Origin: a bacterium
GTDB lineage: Bacteria; Blakebacterota; Blakebacteria; Blakebacterales; Blakebacteraceae
Assembly: GCA_025774205.1 (NCBI GenBank)
Contig: JALGWK010000037.1
Location: forward strand, 1 to 22,201
Length of the DNA stretch: 22,201 nucleotides
Direction of reading: 5' to 3'
The notes beneath the pieces were generated by a model that ran no database searches, was not told the origin of the DNA, and saw only the letters and a list, made by a program, of their open reading frames with translations. The position numbers and the translations under genes are program-made. Positions 1 through 8,708 of this stretch are shown here, one piece after another. The stretch's first letter is position 1, and each line of letters begins with the position of its first letter.

Positions 1-1258
1 GGGTAAGATTGATCAACGCCTGGAGTGCCAGCCCCTTCCAGATCGGGATCTCTGTCGTGGCGCTCACATCGAGGTAGAAGAAATCACTGTCCCACTCGGT
101 GTCGGACGCGAAGGCCCGCCAGCCGCCCTCGAAGGTGAGGAAGGTCCAGAACCCTGCGTCGGATATCACGCTGGCTTCCGTGAAAAGGAAGGGTTGGGCC
201 CAGGAATCTGTGATCTGTGTTACCCCGAAGAGATCGACCCAGGTGGTGTCGGTGAAACTCTCGGTCCGGTGCCGCTGCCAGCCGGCGCCGAAACGCACCT
301 CCCAGGCCTCACCGGGGTGCCAGGACGGTCCCGCCGCGAGTCGCAGGTCAGAGCCGTCGGTATAGATGATCGTCTGTTCGCTATAAGCCCGTTCCTCGAT
401 CCCGGCCTCGTACCAGAGTCCCCAGCGGTTCAGGGGGGCGAAACGACCATCGAGACGGAGGCCCAGGAGCGTTCGGTCGGGACGCGCCGCCGCGCTGCGA
501 TAGTCACGGTCGTTCCGATAGAAGGTCGCCTGCAGGTCACCACCGGCAGGGAGTACCCAGCCGAGGACCAGCCGCAGATCGAGATCCCCATAATCGAGGG
601 CGGTGGTGTCGGGAGCCGATCGGCTCCTGAGGCCGGTCTCCAGCTCGAACCACGGCCCGGTCCAGCCGCCGCCGCGCAGGGTGAGGCTGCCGCTCGTGGT
701 CCGGGTGTCGTAAAAGAAGGTGTTGTGGTGGTCGTAATCGAACCGCTCCATCCTTGCCCGGCCAGAAACGCTCCATTGCCCCGACCAGCGGTAGGCACCC
801 CGCAGGGTGGCAAGGAGGGCATCGTGATCGTTGGAGAAGGCCAGTCCGTCCTCATTATTGAACCGCTTCGTTTCCCACCGGGTCTCGGCCGAGGCGCTCA
901 GACCGTCCCAGCTGCCCTTCCTCCAGATTGCGCTGAATGAGTTCCAGGTGTACTGCCGCCCGAGAAAGAAACGGTCTCCGAATTCGAGGGTGTGGTCATT
1001 CCCGGAGAGAGGAGTGTAATGGAGGTTCAGACGGACATTGCCGTCACTCATGGTGGTGGCGGTATCAGCGCTCAGGACGGTGTAACTGTGCGAGAAGAAA
1101 TCGTAGCCGGTCCCGATCTCCAGGCGGAGAGGTCCCCCTATCCCCGGCAGAGTGGGGAAGGAGGTGTTCTGCTGGCCGTGGGTTGCCTCCAGCGGCAGTG
1201 TCGCCAGCAGTCCCGCGACGAGCGGCAATACCCGCCTGATTATCAGCATCGGATGCAT
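1..1258 (-). CDS. Putative outer-membrane beta-barrel protein, 3' end outside window
   Basis: An open frame runs from an ATG at 1258 off the left edge, giving at least 419 residues with no stop. Residues 1 to about 28 look like a signal peptide: a basic start (IIRR), a hydrophobic core (VLPLVAGLLATLPL) and a possible cut near THG/QQ. The rest is a chain of short alternating polar/aromatic strands rich in W, Y and F (for example LRLEIGTGYDFF, ALLATLRGAYRW, WEVRFGAGWQ) separated by D/N/G-rich turns, as expected of an outer-membrane beta-barrel. No family was recognised. It starts 8 bases after the stop of the coiled-coil gene on the same strand, so the two probably form one transcript. A second ATG three codons in is an alternative start. 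The barrel call rests on strand pattern only. Confidence 0.6.
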   Translation of the reverse strand, partial: MHPMLIIRRVLPLVAGLLATLPLEATHGQQNTSFPTLPGIGGPLRLEIGTGYDFFSHSYTVLSADTATTMSDGNVRLNLHYTPLSGNDHTLEFGDRFFLGRQYTWNSFSAIWRKGSWDGLSASAETRWETKRFNNEDGLAFSNDHDALLATLRGAYRWSGQWSVSGRARMERFDYDHHNTFFYDTRTTSGSLTLRGGGWTGPWFELETGLRSRSAPDTTALDYGDLDLRLVLGWVLPAGGDLQATFYRNDRDYRSAAARPDRTLLGLRLDGRFAPLNRWGLWYEAGIEERAYSEQTIIYTDGSDLRLAAGPSWHPGEAWEVRFGAGWQRHRTESFTDTTWVDLFGVTQITDSWAQPFLFTEASVISDAGFWTFLTFEGGWRAFASDTEWDSDFFYLDVSATTEIPIWKGLALQALINLT

Positions 1259-1266
1259 TATCCCGA

Positions 1267-2358
1267 TCACACACCGACAGGGGTGGCAGGAGGAGGCACG
1301 GCGCCCGCACGGCGGACGGCCGTCATGATCAGTTTAGAAGCGCTCTGGGCTCTCTCGAGCGCTACCCGCAGGTTGCCGGCCAGGAGCCGGGACCTGGCCT
1401 GTTCGAGCTGCCGGTCGGCCTGCTGCATGAGCCGGCTCACGCCCTGGACGGGACTCGCGGCGAGGCCGGAGTGTGCCTCCCGCAGTTCTTCGGCATGGGC
1501 TAATGCCAGGGCCACGTCCTCCGCGGTGAGGGCTCTGATGGTCAGACGCTCGGCCAGCCTCAGGGCGGTACGGGCGGTCAGAGTGTGTGCCAGGGCCTGA
1601 CGGAGTTCACCAGCGGCCAGGAGCCGGGTGGCTTCGGCCTGGGCGGTTCTGGCCCGTTCGAGCGCTTCGGCGGCAGCTTCCACCTGGATCTCACTGGTCT
1701 CGAGACGCTCGATGCGGCGAGCGGTCTCGTCGATCTCACGCTGGACCGATTCAGGGATCACGCCCGTGCGGTCGACGTGCCGGAGGACCTGTTTCAGAAG
1801 ATTGTCAGCCTGCTCCATCAGCCTGAAGGAGAGCATATGATTGTTCTGCTGCCGGGCCTGTCCGGCGCGGTGCAGGGCGTCGGCTGCCAGGGTGATCTGG
1901 CGCCTGACCTCAGGGGGCGCGTCCGGTCCGATCGCGGAGCGGAGGAACTGCATCATCTCCATATTTCGCTCGGAGAGCCTGGTGTACTGGGGCAGTCGCT
2001 GGGCCAGCTGTCGGATCTTCACCGAGAGCAGCCGGAGCTGGTCCAGATTCCGCTTGGCCAGAGTCCCGGCCTGCTTGTATCGACCACCCTGCAGGTGACC
2101 CTGGGCCTGGACCCACTGGGTCCGGATGCTCCTGAGCCGGGTCATCATGGTGGGATCACCGAGCTGCCGGGCCATGGGCATCAGTTCCTCATACAGCTGC
2201 CGGGCCTGCTCCAGCGTCTCACGTATAGCGTCCGGTCCGGGGGATTGCGCCCTGATGTCGCGGATGGGGGTTCCGACCAGTGTCATGGTGGCCGCGATGA
2301 CAAGCGCAAGCCCCCCGATTCCGGATTTCTGATAGGGTATCATTCTGAACGTTTTCAT
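1267..2358 (-). CDS. Exported alpha-helical coiled-coil protein of unknown function
   Basis: The protein has 363 residues. The start at 2358 is chosen because GAGG lies 7 bases upstream and the product then opens with a signal peptide: basic start, hydrophobic core GGLALVIAATMTLVG, probable cut after IRAQ. A frame opening 42 codons further upstream adds only a non-signal-like extension. The mature part is almost entirely helical and rich in A, L, R, E and Q, with repeated units such as EQARQLYEELMPMARQL, AAEALERARTAQAEATRLL and QADRQLEQARSRLLAGNL, suggesting long helical hairpins or a coiled coil in the periplasm. It lacks cysteines and visible catalytic motifs, and the C-terminus is Pro/Ala-rich. 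The next gene downstream is the barrel protein, so the pair may act together in the envelope. Function unknown. Confidence 0.7.
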   Translation of the reverse strand: MKTFRMIPYQKSGIGGLALVIAATMTLVGTPIRDIRAQSPGPDAIRETLEQARQLYEELMPMARQLGDPTMMTRLRSIRTQWVQAQGHLQGGRYKQAGTLAKRNLDQLRLLSVKIRQLAQRLPQYTRLSERNMEMMQFLRSAIGPDAPPEVRRQITLAADALHRAGQARQQNNHMLSFRLMEQADNLLKQVLRHVDRTGVIPESVQREIDETARRIERLETSEIQVEAAAEALERARTAQAEATRLLAAGELRQALAHTLTARTALRLAERLTIRALTAEDVALALAHAEELREAHSGLAASPVQGVSRLMQQADRQLEQARSRLLAGNLRVALERAQSASKLIMTAVRRAGAVPPPATPVGV

Positions 2359-2482
2359 CTCTGATCCTCGTACTTCGGATGCTCCCCTGACGGGCCAGCA
2401 GTACCTCTCTACCCGGTCGGGATATGGCCATGAATACGCAACTCCCGTGCCAGATCGGGCGGGCACCCTCTCCATCCCGGGC

Positions 2483-2509
2483 ATTATGATATAACTGGCG
2501 GATCTGCAA
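2483..2509 (-). promoter_or_regulatory. Weak sigma70-like promoter candidate for the coiled-coil gene
   Basis: On the minus strand TTGCAG (2509-2504) is followed after 15 bases by CATAAT (2488-2483), which matches TATAAT at five of six positions. The spacing is short and the -35 is poor. It would give a leader of about 120 bases before the ATG at 2358. Judged by eye only. Confidence 0.25.
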
Positions 2510-2594
2510 TCGATTACATCATCGGCAGTGGGGTCCGGGGGGGTGGCAGAGGACTGGCGGAGGGGGGCCGTGCAGCCTGAGCATGTCCCAAATG

Positions 2595-2629
2595 GTACAC
2601 TCAGCGTACGGTCGGGTACACCTGAGTAC
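2595..2629. repeat. Four GTAC cores at 10-11 base intervals
   Basis: GTAC occurs at 2595, 2606, 2616 and 2626, with intervals of 11, 10 and 10 bases, about one helical turn each. The first and third sit in a direct repeat GGTACAC (2594-2600 and 2615-2621). The array lies upstream of the candidate promoter of the coiled-coil/barrel pair, where a protein bound to one face of the helix could act. Chance is a real alternative. Confidence 0.35.
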
Positions 2630-2658
2630 CTGCAGGTCAGGTCAGTTTTGAGACGGGA

Positions 2659-3576
2659 TCAGCTGCCGTACAGAGTGAAGGCGTATTCGATCAGGGCCAG
2701 GAGGGCCGCCGGATAGGTGGAATAGGTCGTGCTGTCAACACTCCAGCTGGAGGGGAGGGCGGGATCGAGAGCGTTGCCTGACACCAGAAGGTCGAGCAGG
2801 TTCTGGGCTTCATCGAAAAGCGACTCCCCGTTGAGGAAGTAAACCTGGGTGAGCATGAGCCGGACGAGGTCGGCATCGATCGAGGGATCGTGACTGAAGA
2901 CATAGGTGGGATCGTTGGTCAGTGCCGCGCGACCATACGCCATGGCGATCGGCAGGCCGCCCTGCAGTTCCCGGTGCACGATCAGCCCGCCGACGCGCGG
3001 ATCCTCATTGACCGGTCCGCGCGTGACGGCCTCGCTGAAGCGGTCAGCGGCCGCCTGCAGTTCTCCCTCCTTGAGGGAGGTCCAGCCCAGACCGTTGAAG
3101 GCTTCGGCGTGGTTGGGATTGTGCCCCAGGGCCGACAGGAAGTTCTGTTCGGCGGTCGTGTAATCGGCAGCCTCCCATGCGGTCCAGCCCGCTGCCGTGA
3201 GACTCTCCTCATTATTCGGAGTGGCGGTCACTTCCGATGAACGATCACTCTCGTTCCCGGCCTCATCAATGGAGGTCACGGCGAAGACATAATCGACGCC
3301 GTTTGTAAGACCGCTGGCGGTATGTCCGGTCCCGATGAGGAGGGCGCTTTTCTGCTCGGTTCCCCCGGGGGTTTCCCGATAGTAGATATGGTAGCCGGCC
3401 AGATCACCGGCCGCGACCGCGAGCCAGGTCAGGGTCACGCTGCCGTCCCCGGCGTTAGTGATGAGCCCGATCGGCGTATCGGGCGCCCGCGTGTCGGGAT
3501 CGGGACCGGAACAGCTGCAGGCGGTCAGCAGGATAATCACGACCAACGCGCCGAACATGTTCGTGAAGCACCTCAT
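2659..3576 (-). CDS. Lipoprotein with fibronectin type III domain and TPR repeats
   Basis: The protein has 305 residues. It opens with a lipoprotein signal, a hydrophobic run ending LLTAC with Cys20 as the lipidated residue, followed by a Cys/Asp/Pro linker. Residues about 33-120 form a fibronectin type III domain (APDTPIGLITNAGDGSVTLTW, YHIYYRETPGG, YVFAVTSIDEAGNES, EVTATP). Residues about 128-190 look like tetratricopeptide units (AGWTAWEAADYTTAEQNFLSALGHNPNHAEAFNGLGW, then LKEGELQAAADRFSEAVTRGP). The rest is helical and may continue the solenoid. Its ATG overlaps the stop of the upstream protease gene as ATGA, so translation is probably coupled. FN3 and TPR modules bind proteins or glycans, so a surface partner or anchor for the protease is plausible, but that is inference. 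Confidence 0.8.
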   Translation of the reverse strand: MRCFTNMFGALVVIILLTACSCSGPDPDTRAPDTPIGLITNAGDGSVTLTWLAVAAGDLAGYHIYYRETPGGTEQKSALLIGTGHTASGLTNGVDYVFAVTSIDEAGNESDRSSEVTATPNNEESLTAAGWTAWEAADYTTAEQNFLSALGHNPNHAEAFNGLGWTSLKEGELQAAADRFSEAVTRGPVNEDPRVGGLIVHRELQGGLPIAMAYGRAALTNDPTYVFSHDPSIDADLVRLMLTQVYFLNGESLFDEAQNLLDLLVSGNALDPALPSSWSVDSTTYSTYPAALLALIEYAFTLYGS

Positions 3577-6410
3577 CGCAGCAGCGTCACCTTCCGGGAG
3601 AGTCTTCCGGATGAAGTCTCCAGCACATACAGGTAAATCCCGCTGGCCACCTGGTTCCCGTGGCGGTCATCGCCCTGCCAGGTCACCGCATGCCGCCCGG
3701 CGGGGAACATGTCGTCGGCCAGGATCCGTACTGTCTGTCCGCGCGTGTTCATGATCAACAGGCGGACGTGATCGGCCGCCGGCAGGCGGAAGGCGATCCG
3801 GGTGGAGGGATTGAACGGATTGGGCCAGGCGGGTTCGAGCTCCAGGAGGTCGTTCCCGGCAGCCGACTCTCCTCCCTCGGAGCGCAGTTGGAAAAGGCCG
3901 AATTTCTCGACCTGGACCGAGGCGCTGGAAGCGCTCAAATCGACCGTGGTCGGCAGAGAGGTCCACTCCTCTCCATCGAAGGTCCAGATCGCGGGCATCT
4001 CTCCCGCTCCGACCGCGCCGGGAACCCATGTAATGGTCACGGTGCTCTTCCGGCCCGGGACCAGATCGGGAACATCGATCCACCAGGTCGGGGAGAGCGC
4101 CTCACCGGTGGGGACGTCGGCGGGAGCAGCTGGCCGGCCCGCTCGGGCGAAGAGCATCGGCTCCCGGTCACTGCTCTCGAGCAGCAGAGCGATACCGTCG
4201 CGCCACAATCCTCCGCGGGGGATGAGGACCCGCAGCTGTCCGCCGGTCGAGAGGAGTTCATTGTCCGCGCCCACCGCGACCGTGGTCGTCGAGAGCTGAG
4301 CGTCGGCCGTCGCCAGGTTACCGGCCGCGTCAGCGCCCTCGGCGTGCAGGGCGATGGTGCCGCCGGTGGTGATCTGATAGTCGGCGCGCCGGATGAAGGC
4401 CGAGGTGGCTGGCACCGCAAGCAGGGTCAGGTCGGTTCCGTCGGCGCTCAGGGAGAAATCGAGGAGCGGTTCGCTGGCCACCAGGAGCAGGTCGACATGA
4501 TCGCTGAGGACCGGATTCCTGAGGAGACCGAGGGTGAGATCCGGAACGGAGACATCCACGCTGAAGGAAGCCGTGCCGCCGTTATTCGGACGGGAGTTAC
4601 CCAGATCGTCGAAGACGCTGACCCGCCAGTAGAAGGTGATGTTCTCGCTCAGGGCCGCAGGCCACTCAAGTGAGGAAACGGCACTCGTGTCACGGCGCGC
4701 GGTGGTAAAGGTGTCGAGGGTGTCGAGTTCGATAGCGTATGAGAGGGTGCCCCAGGTACCCGGCGCGGAGTAGTCATCCCAGTCGAGCAGGGGGGTGGTA
4801 TCGGCCACGACGCTGTCTTCGGCCGGTGCCGTCAACAGGAAGGCCGGGGTGGCGAAGAGGTCGACCACCATCGTGTCCTGGCTGCCGGTCAGCAGGGTGA
4901 GGTCGACGTAACTTTCTTCTCCGTCGGCTGTCTTTGAGTCAGGGAAACTGAAATCCCAGAAGTGGTCCTTGCCGGTCAGACCGGGCCACGGATCGCCGCT
5001 GTCACCCCGATTGACATCGTTCTGCAGGTGGAAGAGGCCGTCGGCCTGCTCGAGGGCCCATTTCAGATTCAAGGGATCCCGGTTGTTGCCATTCGCCTCG
5101 TTGATGTGGTAGATGAGCAGTCCGGTGCCATGGAGGTACTGGTCGAATCCGAGCGCCTGGCGGTTCTCGATGAGGAAGTATTCATCTGCGGCCATCTGCC
5201 CGGTGTGGACCTTTACCGCGAATTCATGCTCGTTGATGTTCGGGATCTCAAGTCCGGGAGCGTCGCTGTCGGTGATCTCCAGCGGTGTGACCCACCCCAG
5301 ATCGATCTTCGACCAGGCGCTCATGTGAGCCGGGCTCCACTGCTTATTCCAGTTCCCGGCCGACATCAACGCCCAGTGGCCCAGCCCCTCGCTGTCCCCC
5401 CCCGAATCGCTGCCGTCGGTGTCGTACATGTCGGGCAGCCCGAATCCGTGGCCGAGTTCGTGGGCGTAAACGCCGATCCCCTGCAGGTCGGTCCCGTTGC
5501 AGTTCTGCAGCGGCTGCATGACGTAGTCGCTGATCCTGATCTTGCCGCCGTTGATCGGATCGTCGTCCTGCGTCTCTTTGATACGGGAGGTATTGCTGCC
5601 CTCGAGCCAGTAGGTGGCGCTCTCGTAGCTCCAGCGGTGTGACCAGTAGCCCTTCTGCGAGAAGGGGGCGCTGCCGCACTCGAAGCCGCGCAGGTTGTGG
5701 GCCAGGATCAGGATATCCACATAGCCGTCGCCGTCAGAGTCGTACTGGCTGAAGTCGATCAGGGGGTCAAGGGAGTCGATCACGGCGTCGATCCAGTCGA
5801 CCATGTGTTCACCGTAGCCCCGGTCGACTCCTCCCTCGGTCGTAATATTGCGGTAGTAATCGACGCTGGAATCGGGATGGGCGTATCCGAACACATCCCC
5901 CGTCATCTGAACACGACCGTAGGAGATCTCGTTGTAGAAGTCGCGCAGGGAACCGGTGTGCTCCATACCGGTCGTGCCGCCGGAATAGCCGTTCTGGAAG
6001 AGGCGCTTCTCGAATTCATTGAGATCACCGGTGACGCCCGTGGTGTCCCGGGTGTCGGCGAAGGTGCCGACCAGCACGGGATACCTGAACGTCCCGCTCA
6101 CGGCCGGCGACATGCCCATCTCATCAGCCGCGGTGGCGCTGAGAGCCCCCTGGGCGATCGACTCCCGCACCTGTCGGGCGCGCTCGGTGACCTTGAAATG
6201 GGCCCGCTGGAATTCGAAGGCGGTGGGATCGATCTCCTTGATCTGGAGCATCCAGTCGGAGTACTCCTGGTCACGGTTCGAGGGTTCCTGCGGGACCTGG
6301 GGGACAACCCGAGCCCAGGCAACGGCACTCCCCGAGAGGAGCATGAGGACCAGCCAGGTGCGCCGCCGGAACCGGGCGTTCTGTCGGAGGTGGTTCGACA
6401 TGCCGGCCAT
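3573..6410 (-). CDS. Secreted M6-family (immune inhibitor A-like) zinc metalloprotease with C-terminal FlgD-like sorting domain
   Basis: The protein has 945 residues if it starts at 6410. ATGs at 6464 and 6401 are alternatives, and none has a strong ribosome site. The start at 6410 or 6401 puts a basic N-terminus (RQNARFRRR) before the hydrophobic segment TWLVLMLLSGSAVAW, a signal peptide. The catalytic domain holds HELGHGFGLPD, with zinc ligands His317 and His321, catalytic Glu318 and Asp327, and a downstream LGHWALMSAGNW that fits the Met-turn. YDSDGDGYVD (about 223-232) resembles a calcium loop. Ig-like beta domains follow. The last 85 residues (PNPFNPSTRIAFRLP, GRHAVTWQGDDRHGNQVASG, SRKVTLLR) match the FlgD-like/type A sorting domain used for type IX export in Bacteroidota and common in FCB candidate phyla. 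The substrate is unknown. It is coupled to the downstream lipoprotein gene by ATGA. Confidence 0.9.
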   Translation of the reverse strand: MAGMSNHLRQNARFRRRTWLVLMLLSGSAVAWARVVPQVPQEPSNRDQEYSDWMLQIKEIDPTAFEFQRAHFKVTERARQVRESIAQGALSATAADEMGMSPAVSGTFRYPVLVGTFADTRDTTGVTGDLNEFEKRLFQNGYSGGTTGMEHTGSLRDFYNEISYGRVQMTGDVFGYAHPDSSVDYYRNITTEGGVDRGYGEHMVDWIDAVIDSLDPLIDFSQYDSDGDGYVDILILAHNLRGFECGSAPFSQKGYWSHRWSYESATYWLEGSNTSRIKETQDDDPINGGKIRISDYVMQPLQNCNGTDLQGIGVYAHELGHGFGLPDMYDTDGSDSGGDSEGLGHWALMSAGNWNKQWSPAHMSAWSKIDLGWVTPLEITDSDAPGLEIPNINEHEFAVKVHTGQMAADEYFLIENRQALGFDQYLHGTGLLIYHINEANGNNRDPLNLKWALEQADGLFHLQNDVNRGDSGDPWPGLTGKDHFWDFSFPDSKTADGEESYVDLTLLTGSQDTMVVDLFATPAFLLTAPAEDSVVADTTPLLDWDDYSAPGTWGTLSYAIELDTLDTFTTARRDTSAVSSLEWPAALSENITFYWRVSVFDDLGNSRPNNGGTASFSVDVSVPDLTLGLLRNPVLSDHVDLLLVASEPLLDFSLSADGTDLTLLAVPATSAFIRRADYQITTGGTIALHAEGADAAGNLATADAQLSTTTVAVGADNELLSTGGQLRVLIPRGGLWRDGIALLLESSDREPMLFARAGRPAAPADVPTGEALSPTWWIDVPDLVPGRKSTVTITWVPGAVGAGEMPAIWTFDGEEWTSLPTTVDLSASSASVQVEKFGLFQLRSEGGESAAGNDLLELEPAWPNPFNPSTRIAFRLPAADHVRLLIMNTRGQTVRILADDMFPAGRHAVTWQGDDRHGNQVASGIYLYVLETSSGRLSRKVTLLR

Positions 6411-6493
6411 TATGGTGTCACGGCCCCGGGGAACACAAGCCTCCTCGTTTCCACCGGTTGCCAAAGGGGACCGGGAACCGTTCCTTTATCAGC

Positions 6494-7384
6494 ATGAACC
6501 TCATGATCTTTACCGACCTCGACGGAACCCTGCTGGATTTCGAGTCGTATGAGCCCGGTCCGGCCGCCGCGGCGGTCGCCCTCTGCCGGCAGGCAGGGGT
6601 TCCGGTGATCCCCGCCACCAGCAAAACGACGATAGAGGTGATCCGGCTCAGGGAGTCGCTCGGTCTCGATTCACCCTTCATCGTCGAGAACGGCGCCCTC
6701 CTCTACCTCCCTGAGAAGCATGAATACACCGACGTGATAAAGGAACTCGCGCTCGGGAAGGGCCTGACGGTCACCCGGGTGAGTGGTTTCCTGAAGATCA
6801 TTTTCGGGGTGGAACGACCGATCCTCCAGGAACGGCTGGCAGCGATCACCGGGGAACTGGGCGTGACGGTCCGACCTCTCTCGCGGATGTCGGAAGCTGA
6901 GATCACCGCGGAGACAGGCCTGCCGGCAGCGTCGGCCCGGGCAGTGAACGAGCGGGAGTACAGCGAACCGTTCCTTCTCGGCCATGAGGATGACGATCTT
7001 ACGACCGCGGAACGGTACGCTCTCCTCGACCGGTTCCGTGAGGGAGCGGCCCGGTCTGGACTCAACTGCCTCCTGGGCGGGCGCTTCTTCCACCTGCTGG
7101 GGGACCATTCCAAGGGGACGACCGCCCGGTTCGTGATTGATGGCTTCACGACGGCATCGGGCGACGGATGGGATTCGATGGCGCTGGGCGACGCCCCGAA
7201 CGACTTCGATCTGCTCCGGGAAGTGGACCACCCGGTCCTCGTGCGCCGGCCGGACGGCAGCCACGCTCCGGGCCTGGAGATCCCCCGTCTGATCGCCACC
7301 GACGGGATCGGTCCGGCGGGCTGGCACGAAGCCGTTACGGCCCGGCTGGAGATGGCCGCGGTCGTCGACACCTCCCGCATCTGA
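6494..7384 (+). CDS. gpgP: Glucosyl- (or mannosyl-) 3-phosphoglycerate phosphatase, HAD-IIB family
   Basis: The protein has 296 residues from the ATG that leads directly into MNLMIFTDLDGTLLD. An in-frame upstream start adds 12 residues that the fold does not need. All HAD motifs are visible: motif I D8-L-D10-G-T with nucleophile Asp8, motif II around T42/S43 (PATSKT), motif III Lys207 (HSKG), and motif IV GDAPND with Asp233 and Asp237. The cap contains REYSEPF, typical of the mannosyl-3-phosphoglycerate phosphatase group. It should remove phosphate from glucosyl- or mannosyl-3-phosphoglycerate to give the compatible solute. The synthase gene follows 32 bases later. That synthase looks like the glucosyl type (GT81), which favours glucosylglycerate, but the sugar cannot be fixed from sequence alone. 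Confidence 0.88.
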   Translation: MNLMIFTDLDGTLLDFESYEPGPAAAAVALCRQAGVPVIPATSKTTIEVIRLRESLGLDSPFIVENGALLYLPEKHEYTDVIKELALGKGLTVTRVSGFLKIIFGVERPILQERLAAITGELGVTVRPLSRMSEAEITAETGLPAASARAVNEREYSEPFLLGHEDDDLTTAERYALLDRFREGAARSGLNCLLGGRFFHLLGDHSKGTTARFVIDGFTTASGDGWDSMALGDAPNDFDLLREVDHPVLVRRPDGSHAPGLEIPRLIATDGIGPAGWHEAVTARLEMAAVVDTSRI

Positions 7385-7416
7385 TATCGGCCGTCCGTCC
7401 TCACCGGAGGAAACCG

Positions 7417-8628
7417 ATGGGTGATTTCTATCAGAGTCGTACGATCGCCACCTTCCATAAACTGGGAGATCAGCGGCTGGACGACCTGGAAGCCGAACTG
7501 GTCTCCCTGTCGGAAAGGACCCACTCCACCCTCGTTCTTCCCGCCCTTTTCCGGGAATTCGAGGGCCCGGCCCTGCCGAACATCATCGAACACCTGAAAG
7601 GGGCGACCTACGTGGATGAGATCGTCCTCGTCCTCGGCCGGGCCAATGCCGACCAGTTCGCCCACGCCTGCTCCGCCCTCGCCGATCTGCCGCAGGAAGT
7701 CAAAGTGATCTGGATCGATTCACCGGTGGTCCAGGACGTGATGCGAAAGATACAGGAGCGCGATCTCAGCATCGGGGAGAACGGCAAGGGACAGGCAGTC
7801 TGGATCGCCTACGGGTACGTGCTGGGCAGGGATGAGTCGGACGTCATAGTGGTGCATGACTGTGATATCCTCTCATACGACCGGAGCCTCCTGGCGCGCC
7901 TGATCTACCCGGTCATGAATCGCAACCTCGGACTCGAGTTCGTGAAAGGGTACTACGCCCGGGTTACCGACCGGATGTACGGACGGGTCACCCGACTCTT
8001 CATCACGCCGGTCGTGCGCGCCATGCAGGAACTCCTCGGAGACCGTCCATTTCTATGCTATCTCGATGATTTCCGTTATCCCCTTTCCGGTGAGATCGCC
8101 ATGACAAGCGAGCTGGCCCGGTTGATACGGATCCCGGGAGGGTGGGGTCTGGAAGTGGCCACTCTGGCTGAGGTCTATCGGAACGTGAACCCGAAAAGGA
8201 TCTGCCAGGTCGATCTGGCTGACACCTACGAACACAAACATCAGCCCCTCTCCACGGGGGATCCTTCAGCCGGGCTGATGAAGATGTGCGTCGATATCAC
8301 CCGCAGCATCCTCAACACCCTGGCCAGCGAGGGGGTGAGCTTCAGCGAGGGATTCTTCCGGAGCCTTCAGGCGGCCTACCTCCGGCACGCGCAGGACACG
8401 ATTCGCAAATGCGCCGGAGACGCGGCCGTGAACGGTCTTCATTACGACCGTCACGAGGAAGGATTGGCGGTGGAGACATTTCTGAAAGCCCTCCAGGTCG
8501 GCGGGGAGAACTTCACCGCCCACCCTGATGATCCCACCGAGATCCCTAACTGGAGCCGTGTCGCTGACGCCCTGCCCGATATCCAGAACCAGCTCGTGGA
8601 GGCAGTCGAAGAGGACAACAGGGTCTGA
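7417..8628 (+). CDS. gpgS: Glucosyl-3-phosphoglycerate synthase-like glycosyltransferase (GT81)
   Basis: The protein has 403 residues. The start is fixed by GGAGG at 7406-7410, six bases before the ATG. A longer frame opening near 7168 lies inside the phosphatase gene and is not credible. The GT-A fold is seen from LVLPALFREFEG (about 39-50), the donor/metal motif DCD at 148-150, and the GT81-like stretch GYYARVTDRMYGRVTRL followed by RYPLSGE (222-226) and GWGLEVATL (about 242-250). YEHKHQ near 271-276 fits the late histidine motif. The family transfers glucose from an NDP-glucose to 3-phosphoglycerate, and the adjacent phosphatase finishes the osmolyte glucosylglycerate. Such solutes build up under salt stress or nitrogen limitation. 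The gene ends 37 bases before the next promoter, with no clear terminator between. Confidence 0.85.
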   Translation: MGDFYQSRTIATFHKLGDQRLDDLEAELVSLSERTHSTLVLPALFREFEGPALPNIIEHLKGATYVDEIVLVLGRANADQFAHACSALADLPQEVKVIWIDSPVVQDVMRKIQERDLSIGENGKGQAVWIAYGYVLGRDESDVIVVHDCDILSYDRSLLARLIYPVMNRNLGLEFVKGYYARVTDRMYGRVTRLFITPVVRAMQELLGDRPFLCYLDDFRYPLSGEIAMTSELARLIRIPGGWGLEVATLAEVYRNVNPKRICQVDLADTYEHKHQPLSTGDPSAGLMKMCVDITRSILNTLASEGVSFSEGFFRSLQAAYLRHAQDTIRKCAGDAAVNGLHYDRHEEGLAVETFLKALQVGGENFTAHPDDPTEIPNWSRVADALPDIQNQLVEAVEEDNRV

Positions 8629-8665
8629 CCACAGTCCCCTGCGACGTCCATTCCGGTTAATGGTC

Positions 8666-8695
8666 TTGACTCCCTGAAACGCCCTCCGGTATACA
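8666..8695 (+). promoter_or_regulatory. Sigma70-type promoter of the Rrf2-like gene
   Basis: TTGACT (8666-8671) is separated by 18 bases from TATACA (8690-8695). Transcription would start near 8702, giving a leader of about 57 bases before the GTG start at 8759. Confidence 0.55.
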
Positions 8696-8708
8696 AGATA
8701 AAAAGGTC

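Larger units (their letters stand above)
2359..2658. other. 300-base non-coding gap upstream of the coiled-coil/barrel pair
   Basis: No credible gene is seen on either strand. The gap holds a weak minus-strand promoter candidate (2483-2509), a run of four phased GTAC motifs (2595-2629) and a short inverted repeat, ACCTGA at 2620-2625 with TCAGGT at 2637-2642. That hairpin lies just past the stop of the lipoprotein gene but has no T-run on the minus strand, so it is a poor terminator candidate. Confidence 0.5.

Noticed and set aside
194-940. Open frame of 248 codons on the plus strand
   Set aside because: It is antisense to the barrel gene, which has a signal peptide and strand pattern; the plus-strand product is low-complexity Pro/Gly/Arg text typical of GC-rich shadow frames.
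1585-2364. Plus-strand frame of 259 codons
   Set aside because: Mirror of the coiled-coil gene; composition comes from its Gln/Leu/Ala codons and it has no ribosome site or family features.
3660-6497. Several long plus-strand frames (337, 226 and 266 codons)
   Set aside because: All are antisense to the M6 protease, whose catalytic motif and domain order are unmistakable.
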